From the NCBI GenBank assembly GCA_009760855.2, contig WPIO01000009.1:7291001-7355000 (forward strand): DNA of 64,000 nucleotides, written 5' to 3'. Source of the stretch: Cristatella mucedo. Lineage: Eukaryota; Bryozoa; Phylactolaemata; Cristatellidae. This document shows, in pieces, positions 1-12,560 of the stretch. The stretch's first letter is position 1, and every line of letters begins with the position of its first letter. The position numbers and the translations under genes were made by a program. The notes under the pieces were generated by a model. That model did not search any database. It was given only the letters and a program-made list of their open reading frames with translations, and was not told the origin of the DNA.

Positions 1-510
1 AGGCATACTTTCTGTTTTATTAAGCACTTCCTCTCAATCGCTGATTTCGTGGTTTGTGACTCCATGGTAACGACATCTAGACGAGTAGCGTGAGGCAGGA
101 CTGAGCGAAGATTGTCGGTCGTTGATAATTTCAAGCTATCTAAAGAAAATTATATCGTGCAGTTCGATATAAAAGTTATGCATATGCAAGTTATGCATAT
201 GCAGATAGATATGCAAGTCCGTGCACACATCGATCTTTGCAGCGAGCTTTCGGTACACAACCACGATCCAAAACTATTCATCTCACGGAGCGAAGAAAAC
301 GTGAGAATTAAAGTTAGACAAAATAAGGTGACAGTTGAGAACATAAGTATACTTGAAGCAGTAGGAATGACGACAGGAGAAAAAGCGCGAGAGGTGGCAC
401 TAAGAGAAATGTCATCGGTTCCCGAAGGAATGAGGAATTCGCACGATCAAACGCAAAAGCAACCGTATCAAATTGGACATAGCGACTTTATTCCACGGAG
501 GAGTACAAGT
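1..510. other. No gene seen
   Basis: Open frames exist here but show no family likeness. 176-216 has a short ATGCATATGCA direct repeat. Confidence 0.5.
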
Positions 511-587
511 AATAATAATAATAATAATAATAATGCACTTGATAAAGCGCCCTCAGAGAACTCAAGCTCTTTCAAAGCGCTTTACAG
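511..587 (-). mobile_element. LINE family F1, 3' tail
   Basis: An (AAT)n tract is followed by the F1 terminal hairpin sequence (GATAAAGCGCCCTCAGAGAA...), as in a dozen other copies. It is 5'-truncated. Confidence 0.85.
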
Positions 588-926
588 GATACGAGCAGGT
601 CGACGCTGCTGCTGCAGCCCTGCTATCTAAAATAGTGAAAACTTAAGTATGTCTTGAAGATCGAAGTGGGAATTTTCGGGTAACTATCCGTCGATCCGCC
701 GGTAGCATAGCAGCGTCTCCGGCAGGGAGATAAGAAGCGTTTGAATGCCTTGGTAGCCGAGCCGAGAGCCATAGTTGAGTCATACGAGAGTTAAACTTGG
801 GAAGGACTGCGGAGACTTCGTCGCATTTTTCGGCAGTCCCGTCACACTGCAGTTTCCGTCGTCTTTCAAAGAAGAAGCGAAGCGCTGGTGATGCTAGCGA
901 GATCGCGTGAGCACATAAAGAACGAA

Positions 927-1145
927 TCACAGGGACCCACTAATTCCTGTCATAAGTAGATGCGTTTTTAGTTTCTTTTTATATGTGGGAAAGTCCGCAG
1001 GTGTCAAGAATAACACGGTTAAGGATGTCCTGCACAGGGCCACCGTGCAAGTGGATTAGTGGCAGCTCGAACAGTGTCAGCACGTATCAGCGTGCAAAGG
1101 ATGAATCACACGAACCCACTAAATGCTGCGATAAATAGCGTGGCG
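927..1145 (-). mobile_element. Two short LINE F1 3'-UTR fragments
   Basis: 930-1003 and 1023-1143 both match the F1 segment ending in GACCCACTAAATGCTG and AAATAGGTGCGTTTTTAG in the better copies. They overlap in consensus position, so they are two copies. Confidence 0.7.
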
Positions 1146-1159
1146 TCGGATAAATCGCC

Positions 1160-1345
1160 TACGATAGTTGAGGCCAGCTGCAGTTTTCACTCCTGGGTCA
1201 TAGCCCAGTGCCAGGTGTTCGCTGCTTACGACCCAGGTCGTGGGTTTGATTCCTGCAGCGGCCGATCCCGTATTTGCCACTGCAAGGAGTGGCGATTGCC
1301 GTCCCGGCCCTTCTACCGCTACATAAATGAGGCTGGAAAATTAGC
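1160..1345 (+). mobile_element. SINE family B (tRNA-like head)
   Basis: It has a tRNA-like head (B-box-like GGTCGTGGGTTTGATTCC), then CTGCAGCGG, a 'CACTGCAAGGAGTGGCGAT' body and the end 'CTACATAAATGAGGCTG'. The same arrangement recurs at least eight times in the window. Confidence 0.7.
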
Positions 1346-2051
1346 GTTGACCTATTATCAGGCGAGCATTGTAAATTTGACCACCCAGAGCCGACTGCGA
1401 ACGCGGTAAACGTACCGATTCAAATCGATGCGCTATACGCTAATTCGCGTACAGAAATTGATGAATCAATGACCGTTTGCCCCTCCCCCTCCACCACCAC
1501 CCCCCCCCCCCCGCCCCCGGGTGGACAGATCGTCCGGCTCCGATGTACGAGGTAGCGGTCGCTGCTCGGGCGAGCTTTGATACGCGAGCGGTAGTCAACC
1601 TCACTGCTATTAGGCAGCGTAGCGCGTGCAGCGTCCAGTGCTCTGGCGAGGTCCGCAACGGCTCCGAAACACTCGCCACATGCGCTGACGAGCGCTCAGC
1701 TTCGCAACGCTCGTCGGCGGCGAGTGATTAAAATGCCGTAAATAGCGTACGGACGAACCATAGAAAAGCGTTGCAAAACAAAGGCCTGAAGATGAAAGAT
1801 CGGACATGGCACGGAGATGGGAGTAGTCGGCGAGTCGAGGCGCCGGAAATGTCGAATTTTCGGATCTACTCTCGAGCGTAACCTGCCTGTCGAGCGAGTT
1901 GCTGCGGCCTAACTAGACCTCCACTCCCCCCCCCCCCGTGGCCCCCAACGACCTCGACCCTTCACGTTACGCCAGAGGATGCCATGGGATGAGAATTCTC
2001 TTTGCCTAGATGAATCGAGGTGTCGCCGGCTTCTTTGGCGGGAGCATACAA

Positions 2052-2112
2052 TTGAGAAACTGGATGCTTGCCTTGCCGACATTCGATCCTGGATGTCGGA
2101 AAACTTCTTAAA
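2052..2112 (+). mobile_element. Non-LTR reverse transcriptase fragment
   Basis: It reads KLDACLADIRSWMSENFLK, the segment just before the 'LN.DKT' motif in CR1/L2-type reverse transcriptases. It is a short isolated relic. Confidence 0.65.
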
Positions 2113-4110
2113 AGGCCGCCCCCTTCAGCCGCGTAAAACCGTTGCGACTCCGTCTGGGCTGCGATGGCCAGACCCTGACCTCCGACCGACGCGCCCGCCG
2201 TCCGAAAACGCCTTTCCGAAAACGTGCGCGCTCGCCGTCCGAAAACCGGAGTGCATTCGACCGGTCCTTAATTGAACCCTAGCGCCGCGGGTCGCTCGCC
2301 GCCCTATTGATTACATCAGAATTAAGTTAGCGAGCTATTTCCAGACGGCATATTTACGCCGGCAGGTGTTGTCCGCCATAGTTCGACGGAGCAATCAAAC
2401 TTCAGCCCTAAACGGCTGCGGGGGAGGGGCCGGTGCGCCGGCGATGCGTGAAGCAAGTGCGGTCGCCGGAGGAGACGCGCGCATGTGCAGACTGCGCGCA
2501 GCATCGCCGCCCACCGCCGCCGCGCCCCGCCGCGGCCCCAGCGAGCCAAGGCCTCCTCTGCTGCGGCCGCCGCAGCCGCCGACATGTTCGCGAGCAGTCC
2601 CTACGTCCGCTCGGTCTCAACGCGAGTCGAGAGCTTGCAGAAGTACCAGAAGTCACAGGACCAGCAGCAGCAGCCGCCGCCGCCGCCGCCGCCGCAGCAG
2701 CAGCAGCAGCTCGTCCACTCGGCCGCTGGAGGTAAGCGCCGCCGCCGCGGCCGTCGCTACTCCTCCACGCCCCGGGCTCGGCTGAGCGAGGGGACGCGGC
2801 GAGCGGTCGCAGAGTGCTGCCGTTGCACGACCGCTATCGCGCCTGCCGTATCCCTGCGGGCGGCCATGGAGCTGGCGTCGCGAAACGAGCGATCGCGGAA
2901 CGCACGCGCGCGCACGCGCGACCTCGAGAGCCTCGCGTCGGCGGCCTCGCGTCGGCGGCTGCGGCGAATTGTGCCGTCGCTCGCCGAGCTCGCTGCCGGC
3001 TTCCTTCCCCCCCCCCCCGCCTCCGCCCGGGGCTTGCTCTCTCGCGACGACTCGCTCGCCGGCGGACGCGGCTCACACGTCGCTTAGCGCTCGCACGCTG
3101 GAAACTCAGACGCCGCGTCTCGTCGGCGGCGACTGTCAGCGCCGCGCGGCGCGCGCTGAAGAGAGCCGGCGCGTTCAGCGCGCGCCGCGTCTCCGCCCGC
3201 TGCCCAAAAGCGCTGGGAATTCGATCGTCTGGCTACAAGGCGGGTCTGGCAACGAGTTGCCGATGCTGCTGAGCAGGTGCCGCCGCCGCTTTTTCATCGG
3301 CAGATTGCGCCGAGAAGCCTCGCGCTGTCGGCGTCAGGCACGCAGCTTTATCAACGAATGAAACTAATGGGCCCAATCTGCCTTACCCTTTCGAGCGGAT
3401 TCGCCAAAACGCTCGCAGGGAAGCGTTCAATATTTCATTAGCCCCAACGGCGATTGCCGAACTGGGGGGGCGAGCATTTCGAGCGTCGACTCGGAAGTGG
3501 CGGAACAGGTCACGCGCTCGCACGCGTGCCCGTTCTGGCGAATCGCCTTAATTTATAGCCGTTCGCTTTACGAGTCGAGATTTGTGCACCAACTTGCGCT
3601 CGATTGTCATGGCGAAGCGGCCTCGGTGCAAACGTTGCCACCGAACGCAGCTGACGGCGATTGCCGTCGACATTCATTCGCCGTCGCTAGGTCTAAGCAG
3701 CGGCTGGCCGACGGAGCAGCCGATGCAGCGTAGCGGCGGCGTGGCAATTCTGCGCCAGCCAGCAGGCGCACGCACCCCGCCTCTACCGTCACGCCGGTCA
3801 GCCAGCAGGCGCACGCATCCGGAACGGGCGCAGGGCTGAGCGGGATCCGTAAAGGTTCGACAGAGCCATTTAAGCGGACGAACCGTATCTGCTCAGGACA
3901 CTGGAAATCGAAGCTTCCCGGGCTGGGCTGAGAGCCGCGAGGTACTTCTTACAGAGCAACTTGAACCGGCGCGAGCGCACAGGCGCAGCTCAAGCGGTCT
4001 AGAACTATCGAATCGAGTTCATTCCTCATCAGAGTGCTTTTGCAGGATTGTTTGGATTGGTCAACGGACTCGGCGTGAGTCTCGTCCAGAGTTGCACGCT
4101 CCAGTCGCGA
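2113..4110. other. GC-rich island without a supported gene
   Basis: Very GC-rich from 2280 to 3340, with (CCG)n and (CAG)n runs at 2660-2710 that open long Pro/Gln/Ala reading frames. One of these (ATG 2584) meets a good donor at 2731/2732, but its exit phase does not fit Kv-beta exon 2. It may be an unmethylated CpG island of an unseen transcript. No conserved domain seen. Confidence 0.4.
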
Positions 4111-4112
4111 AG

Positions 4113-4144
4113 CGAGCGATCGCACCTTTCGGTGCGATCGCTCG
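4113..4144. repeat. Perfect 14-bp-arm hairpin
   Basis: Left arm CGAGCGATCGCACC (4113-4126), loop TTTC, right arm GGTGCGATCGCTCG (4131-4144). There is no T-run after it. Confidence 0.9.
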
Positions 4145-4182
4145 GCTCCAGATAAAGTAAGACGAGAGTGTACTACTACAAA

Positions 4183-4315
4183 AGAGTGATACACCTGACC
4201 ATGGTCTGGCCGAGGTCGTGGGCTCGAGCCCCGTGGCACATGTGAAGCGCCCCAATGGACATTAAGCTCTCTCATGGCGCTATACAAATGTATTCAATTT
4301 TTTAATTTTATGACA
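4183..4315 (+). mobile_element. SINE family A
   Basis: Partial tRNA-like head with B box (GAGGTCGTGGGCTCGAGCC), then the LINE-like tail 'GAAGCGCCCCAATGGAC..TTAAGCTCTCTC' and 'GGCGCTATACAAATG'. Confidence 0.75.
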
Positions 4316-4534
4316 GGATCGACATAATGAGCTGAAGACTCGTGGGAGGAACTCGGCGTTCGTACTTCACGCCCGGCGTTCTGGGGCGACAAAGATTGCA
4401 TTCCGTGCAATCGCTGCGGCTAGCCGATCCCGAAACGAATCCACGCGACACAGTCCATGAGCATTGCTTGTAAAACGCCTGAGGCAAGTAGTCGTTCCCG
4501 ACAGCATTCTATTTCTTGCATTCGTGACTAGGTT

Positions 4535-4680
4535 TGGTCCAGGGATTAAGGTGCTCACCCTGACCAAGGTCTGACCGAGGTCGTAGGCTTGAGCCCCTTG
4601 GCATACGTGAAGCGCCTGAATAGAAATTAAATTCCCTCAAGGGGCTATACAAATCCTTTATATTCATTTATTTATATCTT
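4535..4680 (+). mobile_element. SINE family A
   Basis: Head with GGTGCTCACCCTGACCAAGG, B box GAGGTCGTAGGCTTGAGCC, and the tail 'AAGCGCCTGAATAGAAATTA'. About 225 bp separates it from the previous copy in the same orientation. Confidence 0.78.
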
Positions 4681-4792
4681 AATTCGTAAGAGCTTTAGTA
4701 GTGGATAAGGCTGTACGACGAAGCGATGCCAGCGACCTCCGGTGACCTCGTCGGCCGCCAGTGCCAGTTAATCCGAGCGCGTTCACTCACTT

Positions 4793-5105
4793 ATAATAAT
4801 AATGATAATAATAATGCACTTGATAAAGCGCCCTCAGGGAACTCTATCTCTTTCTAGGCGCTTTACATTTGCTGCAAAGGGAAATGCAATTGAATGGTGA
4901 ATAATATCATGCTTGATAAACAAACAACATGAATAACATGTTTAGGGGTGACATGCACGGGGTCAGCATGCCAATGAGGTTAGTGGCAGCATGCACAGTG
5001 TCAGCACGCATAAGCACATCAAGGACGAATCACGGGGATCCACTAAATGCTGTTCTAAATAGGTTTGTTTGTAAGTTCTTTTTAAATGTGGTCAAGTCAC
5101 TAAAG
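4793..5105 (-). mobile_element. LINE F1, 3' UTR copy
   Basis: From the (AAT)n tract through the terminal hairpin and the 3' UTR to the start of the 'FK.NLKTHLF' coding end. It is 5'-truncated after about 310 bp. Confidence 0.85.
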
Positions 5106-6209
5106 GTACAGATACATCCCGTACGGTCAACTACAGCAGGGCTGGCTCTGATCCCGAGGGTTACTAAGGTGTCAATAGTCAGTCCTTGATCACGGTACGA
5201 GGATCCAGTTTTCGGTAATACGATCCAAGTGCACCGTCGCCGAAACCGTCGCGGGGCGCCTCTACCCTCACGTAGCGGGATGACGGCTGGATTGACGCAG
5301 GCGCAGGCGAGTCGTGTAAAGGCAGGCATACGGTTGTGGTCGTCGGGTCGCGGTCATCTGTCGCTGGTCGTCGTCAGGCGCTGGGTCGCGGTAATCGGGT
5401 CGGCGGATGCGCTGCGGAGGAAGAAAGCGAGAGAGGAGTGGATAGCGCCCGCGTGGGCCGGCGGACTGGCCGACATTGTGGAGTGCGCCGCGAGCGACGC
5501 TTTTGGGTCACATGACCAGCGCGACAATTCATCGGCCCGCGCTGGCAGCTGCTCCGGGCGAGGCAGCTGACAGCAGTGTTCGGCGTGCCGGCAATCGGAA
5601 CGTAGCATGGTGTGCAACTCAGTCTGGCCGCGCTTGTCGGTGCCACCAGCGCCATCTCCTCGCTGGCGAGCGGCTAGCGTCTTCCGCTCTCAGCTTCCAG
5701 ATAGCGAGCGCAGAGTCGAGGCTGCGACACGTCTTCCACTGGCTAATCATCTTAAATCCTCCTTAAATCGTACATCCTTAAAGCTCTAAAAAGAGCTTAG
5801 CGCAGTTCTCACGGTCAACTCAGTGGATTTCCTAGCAATAAGCAGTGAGCAGTCGGCGGACGGAAGTCGGCCCAAGTTCTCGAAGTAACGTGGATTGCTA
5901 GCGCATTTGAATTGCAGCCACCGCCTTCGCGATTGTTTACAGTGGTTTTAAGAAGAGGGGCGTCTCAACTATGCCCTATTCCCTGGTGCCCTCGGTCATT
6001 AGGTCGACAGTTAGGGGCTAGAAGACGTGCAGGCGGCGTTCCAGCCCCGATCCTCTCCCGACCCTCGGTCGCGTACCGGCGGATGGAGAGCTTAAAGTGA
6101 GGCGCAGCCATTTTCTCCTTGGACTTCGGGGCTGTAGCTTCGGAGGACCGCCTTTTCTTCAGACGAGGAAATGGGAGCAAGAACCTCTTAATCTTACAGG
6201 CATGTGTGT
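5106..6209. other. No gene seen
   Basis: Mixed GC-rich unique sequence. Open frames on both strands have biased Arg/Ala composition and no recognisable motif. Confidence 0.4.
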
Positions 6210-6700
6210 GACGGACTTGGCTGCTGAAAAAACCACTAGGCCGCTGAAGCTGGCAATGAATACGGCTGCAAATCCCAGAGGTTTGACCACGTGTATCCTT
6301 TGCTGAAGGAGCTTCGATGGCTTCCGGTTGATCAACGGATACAGAGCATAGTTCTTACCCTAACCCATAAGGCCCGCCAGCTCATGGCTCATCCATATCT
6401 AGGTGAACTTCACCGGTTTTAGCCCACCTCGTGCCCTCAGGTCGTCAAAGGGCAATAAATTAGCGTTTTAGTCCAACACTAAAGACCGTTGGTGACACAA
6501 GTTTGTGCTCCGAAGGTCCTAGACTGTGAAGCACACCTCCGTAATTGTTATGCTATGACATCTACTCTCCTCCAGTTTATTGTGGCACATCCTTTCCAGT
6601 CCTCCAGAGCTGCTATTTGCACTGACTCAGCTATGCTTCTCACTTTCTCAATGTTTCGTGAGACGAAGTCTGTAGCTTACCCTATGCACACCGAAAGCTG
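6210..6700 (+). mobile_element. LINE family F2, 3' coding fragment
   Basis: Homologous to the F2 copy at 23948-24726. It has the 'LLKEL.WLPV.QR' and 'LTLTHKAR' segments in broken frames and the 'GCACACCGAAAGCT' end. Several stops make it a pseudogene. Confidence 0.75.
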
Positions 6701-6704
6701 ATTA

Positions 6705-7185
6705 GACTTTACAGAGCAAAGTTGTTATTCTGACCCACAAGGCCCGCCACTGCTTGGTACCTCCATACCTAGCTGAACTGATGCACCAGTTTCAGCCTCC
6801 TCGTGACCTCAGATCCTCTATGGGCAACAAATTAGCCGTTCCAATCGTCCGCTTAAAGACCTTTGGCGACAGCTTTTGCTCTGCAGATCCTAGACTGTGG
6901 AACTCACTACCCAATTTTTGAGCAACTACTACAGCTACTCTCCTGCTGCCGACTGTGGCACATCTTTTCCAGCGGTCCTCGCTACTCACTACCTCTACTG
7001 CCCTCCTGACTCAGCTACGCTTCTCACTTCCTCTCTGCTTCGTAAGATTAAGTCTTTGGCTACCGAATGCATACCGAAAGCTTCTTAGGCTTTGAGTACG
7101 ACACAGAAAACTCTCTTGCGTAACACCCACTTAGACGGTGTGGCTTTGTGGAGTTACAGAGATACATTACACTACATTACTTATA
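6705..7185 (+). mobile_element. LINE F2, second tandem 3' fragment
   Basis: It restarts at the 'ACAGAGCAAAGTTGTTATTCTGACCCACAAGGCC' block and runs to the F2 3' end 'TTGTGGAGTTACAG...ACACTACATT'. Head-to-tail with the preceding copy. Confidence 0.75.
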
Positions 7186-7378
7186 GCTGATTAGTTTCTT
7201 ACCGCTAGACTGTACGATAGCCGTAACTCCAAATTAGCTCTTAATTATGGGGCCATCTGGGCACTTAACTACTTGAAATAGCAGGATATTATCAGCGGAA
7301 ACAAGACTCAAGCGGAATGCCGTTCGCCAGCGACGCATGTGAGCGGCCGAACGTTGCTTGCTCGATCAACAGCCTGAA

Positions 7379-7503
<125 letters not shown>

Positions 7504-7559
7504 TATTAGAAACGTGATGGCTACCTGAGCCGGAGGAGCCCTGCCCTGCCTAGGTTGGC

Positions 7560-7983
7560 TTGGGTTATCCATGACTCTTGGTTCAGGAACTCGTACCACC
7601 CGCTTTTCGGAATCTAATTGTTTACCTAGACCTTGTACAGACTTAAAATCGCTTGGAGGCCGTGCCTTAAGTTTGCATGATCTCAAAGCCTGACTTGACC
7701 ACATTTAAAAAGAAACTAAAAGCGTACCTATTTATCACAGCATTTAGTGGGTCTCTGCTATTTGTCCTTTATGCGCTTATGCATGCTGACACTTTGCATG
7801 CATGCCACTAACCACACTTGCATGCCGACCCTGCGCATGTCATCCCTAACCATGTTATTCTTGTTGTTTATTGAGCATTCTACCACTAACCATTCGATCG
7901 TGCCTCCTTTGCAGCAAATTTAAAGTGCCCAGAAAGAGATTGAGTTCTCTGAGGGCGCTATATCAAATGTATTATTATTATTA
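7560..7983 (+). mobile_element. LINE F1, C-terminal coding end plus 3' UTR
   Basis: It carries the broken end of ORF2 ('LTTFKKKLKAYLF' then 3' UTR), the terminal hairpin and an ATTATTATTATT tail. Confidence 0.85.
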
Positions 7984-10970
7984 TCCTTAACAGTGACTAC
8001 CCGGCTTCCGACCCGGAAATGACGTCCGAGACGCACAGCCGCCGCACCGCCATCCGTTCCACGCGCGCATGCCATACCGAGGTCTACCAGGCAGCAGGCG
8101 CCATTATCTGGCCACCAGCTACCCGTAGCTCTTTCTTAAAGTGACCACATCCTGATGCGCCAGTGAGAGCTTCGCGAGACTCGAAAGCTGCAGACGCCCC
8201 CTGAGCGGGGGGGGGGGCGGGGCGTCTCCAGCTTCTCCAGGCTCCTGCAGCGATCGGGTTTAACGAAAACCGCGCCCTGTTTTACTTGGAACCGCGAGAC
8301 ACTTGGCGTCTCGCTCTGCTGCTCGCTTTCCTCTGTGCTGTCACCTGCGATCGTTGCGAACATAGTTTAGGCACTTTGCTCACTTTTGTTCGCGGACCCG
8401 TTGCTTCCAAAGCCTCGCACTTTCTCATCTTTGGTTCTCGCTTTCGGTCTTGTTTTCAGTGAAACGCATACGATCGACTCTGAGGGTGCATCCTTTCATT
8501 CGCGTCTGTTGTCGCGGGGCTCAGCCACCCAATCGGTCAGCGCCGGCAGGGCGAATCAGCAGCAGTGACGTAGGCTTACTGTACGTACGCCAGAGCCCAG
8601 TAGGAGGGCAGGGGCGCTGCACTCTCTAGTCCAGTCTGGCAGCCCGGCAGCGCAGCCGCAGGTATCCTCACTGCAGCGAACGGCCGCACGAACGTTTGAA
8701 AATGCTAACCTCCGCGTGCTTTGCGCCGCCCGCCGGGTCCGATACTCCGTAGAGAGCGCGTAGAAGCGCCGGCGGTACGAGAGCGGCAGCAGCAGCAGTG
8801 GCCACCACCACCACCAGCTCAATTCCCGGCAACATAAATGCCAAGCCCTATTCCGCGCTGAGGCTATCTTTAGCCAATGACTCCTTCTCCTCGGAGGTGT
8901 TAGAGCTCCTGTACTGCGTGCAGGCTGCAGCATCGCAGCCTGGAGTCTCGCTGCCTCATCCAGGGCGCCATCGAAACGGCGGCGGAGCCGCAGGGGCGTG
9001 GCGTCGAGGCTGCTCGCTCGCTCGCTCGCGCTCCGATTACCGCACCGGCACCAGAGACAAAGTAGACGCGCCGAACATCAGCAGCAAAGCAAAAGGCCGA
9101 AGCGTATTCAGCTTCATTCAGCCGGCATCGTATCAGCACGTCCGCGAAAAGGCGACTCCCTCCCGCCAGCCTCCGAGCTCCGAGCTACCCAAAGAGGCAG
9201 CTATCGACGTCCATCGAGATCTCGCCGTGCGACCGGCCATTTTGACGTGCGCCCAGTGCGACCTCAACGTTGCTGACGAGATCCGTCGGTCGTATTCGCT
9301 TCGGGGATTTGCGTCGGTCCACGACAACCGCGCGATTGTCGAATGTGATCGGCGACCGCGACGCTGAAATGGCTGAAACTCGAAAACGTCGAGCGCTCTG
9401 GTCGTAGATGTATGACAGGCTGGAGCGTTCTCGTATTGCAGAGAAATTGCTTACTGCTTTCCGCGCTTCCTTTACCCTTTCTCGTGCGGTTCGGCCTTAA
9501 TCGCGATAGGCGCGGATTCGGCAACTGGAAGACGAAGGGCGGCGGCGGCGGCACAGATTGCAAACCTCTCTAGCATCGAGGCAGCCACCAGTGGCCATTC
9601 TTCAGCAAGGCGACGCAAGCGGTCGTCGGCCTGGTGAGGAGCAGCAAGAAGGCGCACATTATTTCAGGAAAGTACGGCATTGAGAAGCAGACGACCGATG
9701 CGACCGATGGACATCAAACTCCGCTCCGAGCATCGGTCGACGCAATACGATTTCTAGCGAGAGTCGTGGCCGGCCCTGCCGGAGCCACGATGAACCGGTT
9801 GATTCACTCAACCGCAGCAACAAACTCGACCTCCTCAAGTTCATCTACAAGCAGAACTTTCAGCTAGCCGCCATCGCGCTCGAGAAGGCCCCCTCCCCCG
9901 GAAGAACGCCACCGTGGCCAACTCCGACATTCAGAAGGACATCGTCCGTGCACGCTGACCTCGTTCGTGAGCGGCTCGAGGGTGAGAAAGGCAATGCTTA
10001 TTACTACTTTATGGTTATTCGTCGACCTCGATCATGCGACAAGCATCTTCGCCGATGATCTCGCACTCGCAACTATCGTCAAGATTCGGACGAAAGGCCG
10101 TCGCATGACTGCTCATTGTCGTAGACGTGGCTTTGTTGGCGATGCCAATCTGAGCGGTGATATTAATGGTCTGCAAGGCTCGATCGAGCAGCTGCACTTG
10201 GTGTCCTTCGGGGCACTATTGGATGCGAAAGCACCGGTTCTTGCCCTGGTCGTGACCTTCGCGAATTGATGCCCTGATATTGGCCTCTTCTTCGTATTAG
10301 TCAGTGACATTGCCAATGTGGCGGCGACAAATTTCCCACTAAGCAAGAGAAGATCATACGGGACCACATCGATGAGCTACAGGTTTGAGTTTCAGGTCGT
10401 GGCCTGAACCAGGAGGCTGCACGCGGTCGAGCCGAGAGGAAGAGGGGACACGCTGCTGCAGTTCTTCAGTCCTTTTGGCGAGCGTTGCAGAGCGCTTAAT
10501 CGGCATTTTCGCCACGACCGTTGAAGTCATGGAGCACGTCAAAAGGAACGTTGGCACAACTGAGCAGAGAATCACGGCGACACGCCCAGTCGATTGCGTG
10601 CTTTCATTCTCATGTTCGCCTTCGTGTTACATCTCATGGAGCACCTGTTATCGATTCGGCTGGCGAAGCTATTCGGTTATCCAAGCTATCGAATATGTTG
10701 CTAAAAACAGGATTAAGGTCTTGTCACTTGGTCGATCGCACCATTCTCGCACCGCTAGGACAAGCAAACGGCTGGCTGTGACGCCGTAGGAGCATTAGCC
10801 TCTACAGTTCTATCGGTTGACCACCGGATAGGTAACCCAGACGCCTCGCGATCGCTCACTGATTAGGGTTAGAATTCTCGTTTCGCATCGAGTGCCACGG
10901 CAGATGGCCTCCGATTACTCGGCATTGAAAAATCATGTATCAATGAATGAAGACGAGTATCCAGGAATAA
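7984..10970. other. GC-rich unique stretch and unclassified relic
   Basis: 8000-9400 is GC-rich with no conserved frame. About 9790-9890 includes a frame reading NRSNKLDLLKFIYKQNFQLA and then AIALEKAP. Around 10380-10620 lie blocks similar to 12870-13080. It may be a decayed transposon or pseudogene; no family could be assigned. Confidence 0.35.
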
Positions 10971-10974
10971 AAAC

Positions 10975-12560
10975 AGTTATAATAACAATAGTTATAATAA
11001 TAATGATATTTAGACATTCGTATAAAATCCTAAAGAATTGAATCTCTATGTAAAAACTTGGCATAAGCTATAAAGGAACCGTGTCAATTAGGCAATGAAC
11101 AAAAAGGTTGTTAGCTCATTGTCGTCAAGTCGGGGAATGTCATGATGTTAGTCGGGAGTGATGTTGAAGGCATTGAGAGCATGCGAATGAAAGGCATGGT
11201 TCCTACTTAGGTAAGGTTGGTAAGGGGCACGGCTAAATGACTTAAGTCTGAAGAGCGGGAGGTGCGTTTTGTAGCCTGATTGGGAACTCGTTCAGATAAT
11301 TCGCCATGACCCAGGGAATGAAGGGACCCCTAGGGTGAATGAAAAGGAAATCTTAGAATAAATGCCCTTCCCGTTGGAGGCCAGTGCAGGTTGATGGGAA
11401 CAGGTATAACAGGCTTCCTGATTTATCAGTCTCATTTCCTGTATGTGGCGGGCAGACGAGCGACAGCTGTCATTATCTCCGCTTTCATCAAGCAATAAAG
11501 GATTGCCTGTCGAAGAACTCGAACTTTCGATCTGCGTCGTGGAGTTCGAGCACCTCACCCATAGGCTACGACCCAGGTGCGATATGGCAATTGCATTGTT
11601 CACGCAGACAAGCCCTAGCAGATGGTCTTAGCACTAACTGCATGTGCCTCATTGGACCGGTCGGAAGACCAGTCAGTGGTGATTTACATAATTCAAGACG
11701 GGATGTCACAAGCGCAAGGAGTGCAATGCAGAGCAATGCAGTGTGCAATGCGACATGTATAAATATTGCAATGCAGCACGATTACGTAATGAGTGACAGC
11801 TGACCCGCGATAGCAGAGCTACGAGCTCGGCTCCGAGCGTCCGGTCTCTAAGCATTGCAAGCATAGTGCCGCTACTGAAACTAGTAAGGGTCTATCGAGC
11901 ATAGCATTAAACATGGTGCATCCATAATGAGCAGACCCAAATATTTGCGATTCCACTTAGTTGAAAGAACGACAACTTATGGGTTTAGCTGATTTCGGCG
12001 TCTAGTGAAAGGTCTCTTTGAAAAAGGACATCGTGATTGCATGCAGACGATACAGAATTTGTTCTAGCCGAGCCCCCATTCAGCGTTCGGTTTTCCAATT
12101 TCCGAGTAACATTTGATTTGCTCAAAACTAATGTGGTGGTTTTATCATCATTTAATTTGAGGAAGTTTGCTGCCATCCAGGTGTCAATGTCAGCAGCAAC
12201 TCATGCATCAATAGAGTTGGGAGAGTTCGACCTGCTGGAGGGCAGAGAGGAACGTATCAAGGCACTCGCACAACTGTGCCATCTGTATTAAAATGAAAGC
12301 CTAGACTGTATGTGGCGGTTATGTCGGCACGAGGAGAGCATAAATTGTGAAAAGAAGCAGACCAACTACTTATTCGTTGGGTTCTCTGGACCCAGTCGAG
12401 GCTCCTCGGATGGCCCGGATGTCTATTGAAGTCATAGCTCCCAAGTCTAAAACTGAGACAGGCCCATACAGCATTGCACTGCTGCAGCCATAACGATGCC
12501 CAGGCGAGGTGAGAGGCGTTCAAAAACGCCTCGGTGACCGATGGTGTCCGTCGCTTCCGA
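10975..12560 (-). mobile_element. LINE F1-like, long degenerate copy
   Basis: In order on the minus strand it shows the RT-palm downstream part (reading from 12560), the 'SFFQ' and 'ANFLKLNDDKT' segments near 12176, the C-terminal region, and a diverged 3' tail with AAT-rich sequence at 10980-11005. Colinear with the better copy at 14395-15850, but with many stops and small indels. Confidence 0.7.

Noticed and set aside
2584-2731. Possible alternative Kv-beta first exon (MFASSPYVRSVSTRVES...) with a good donor
   Set aside because: It leaves in phase 1, whereas Kv-beta exon 2 needs phase 2, and no linking exon was found. It also lies 31 kb upstream in a GC-rich repeat-biased region.
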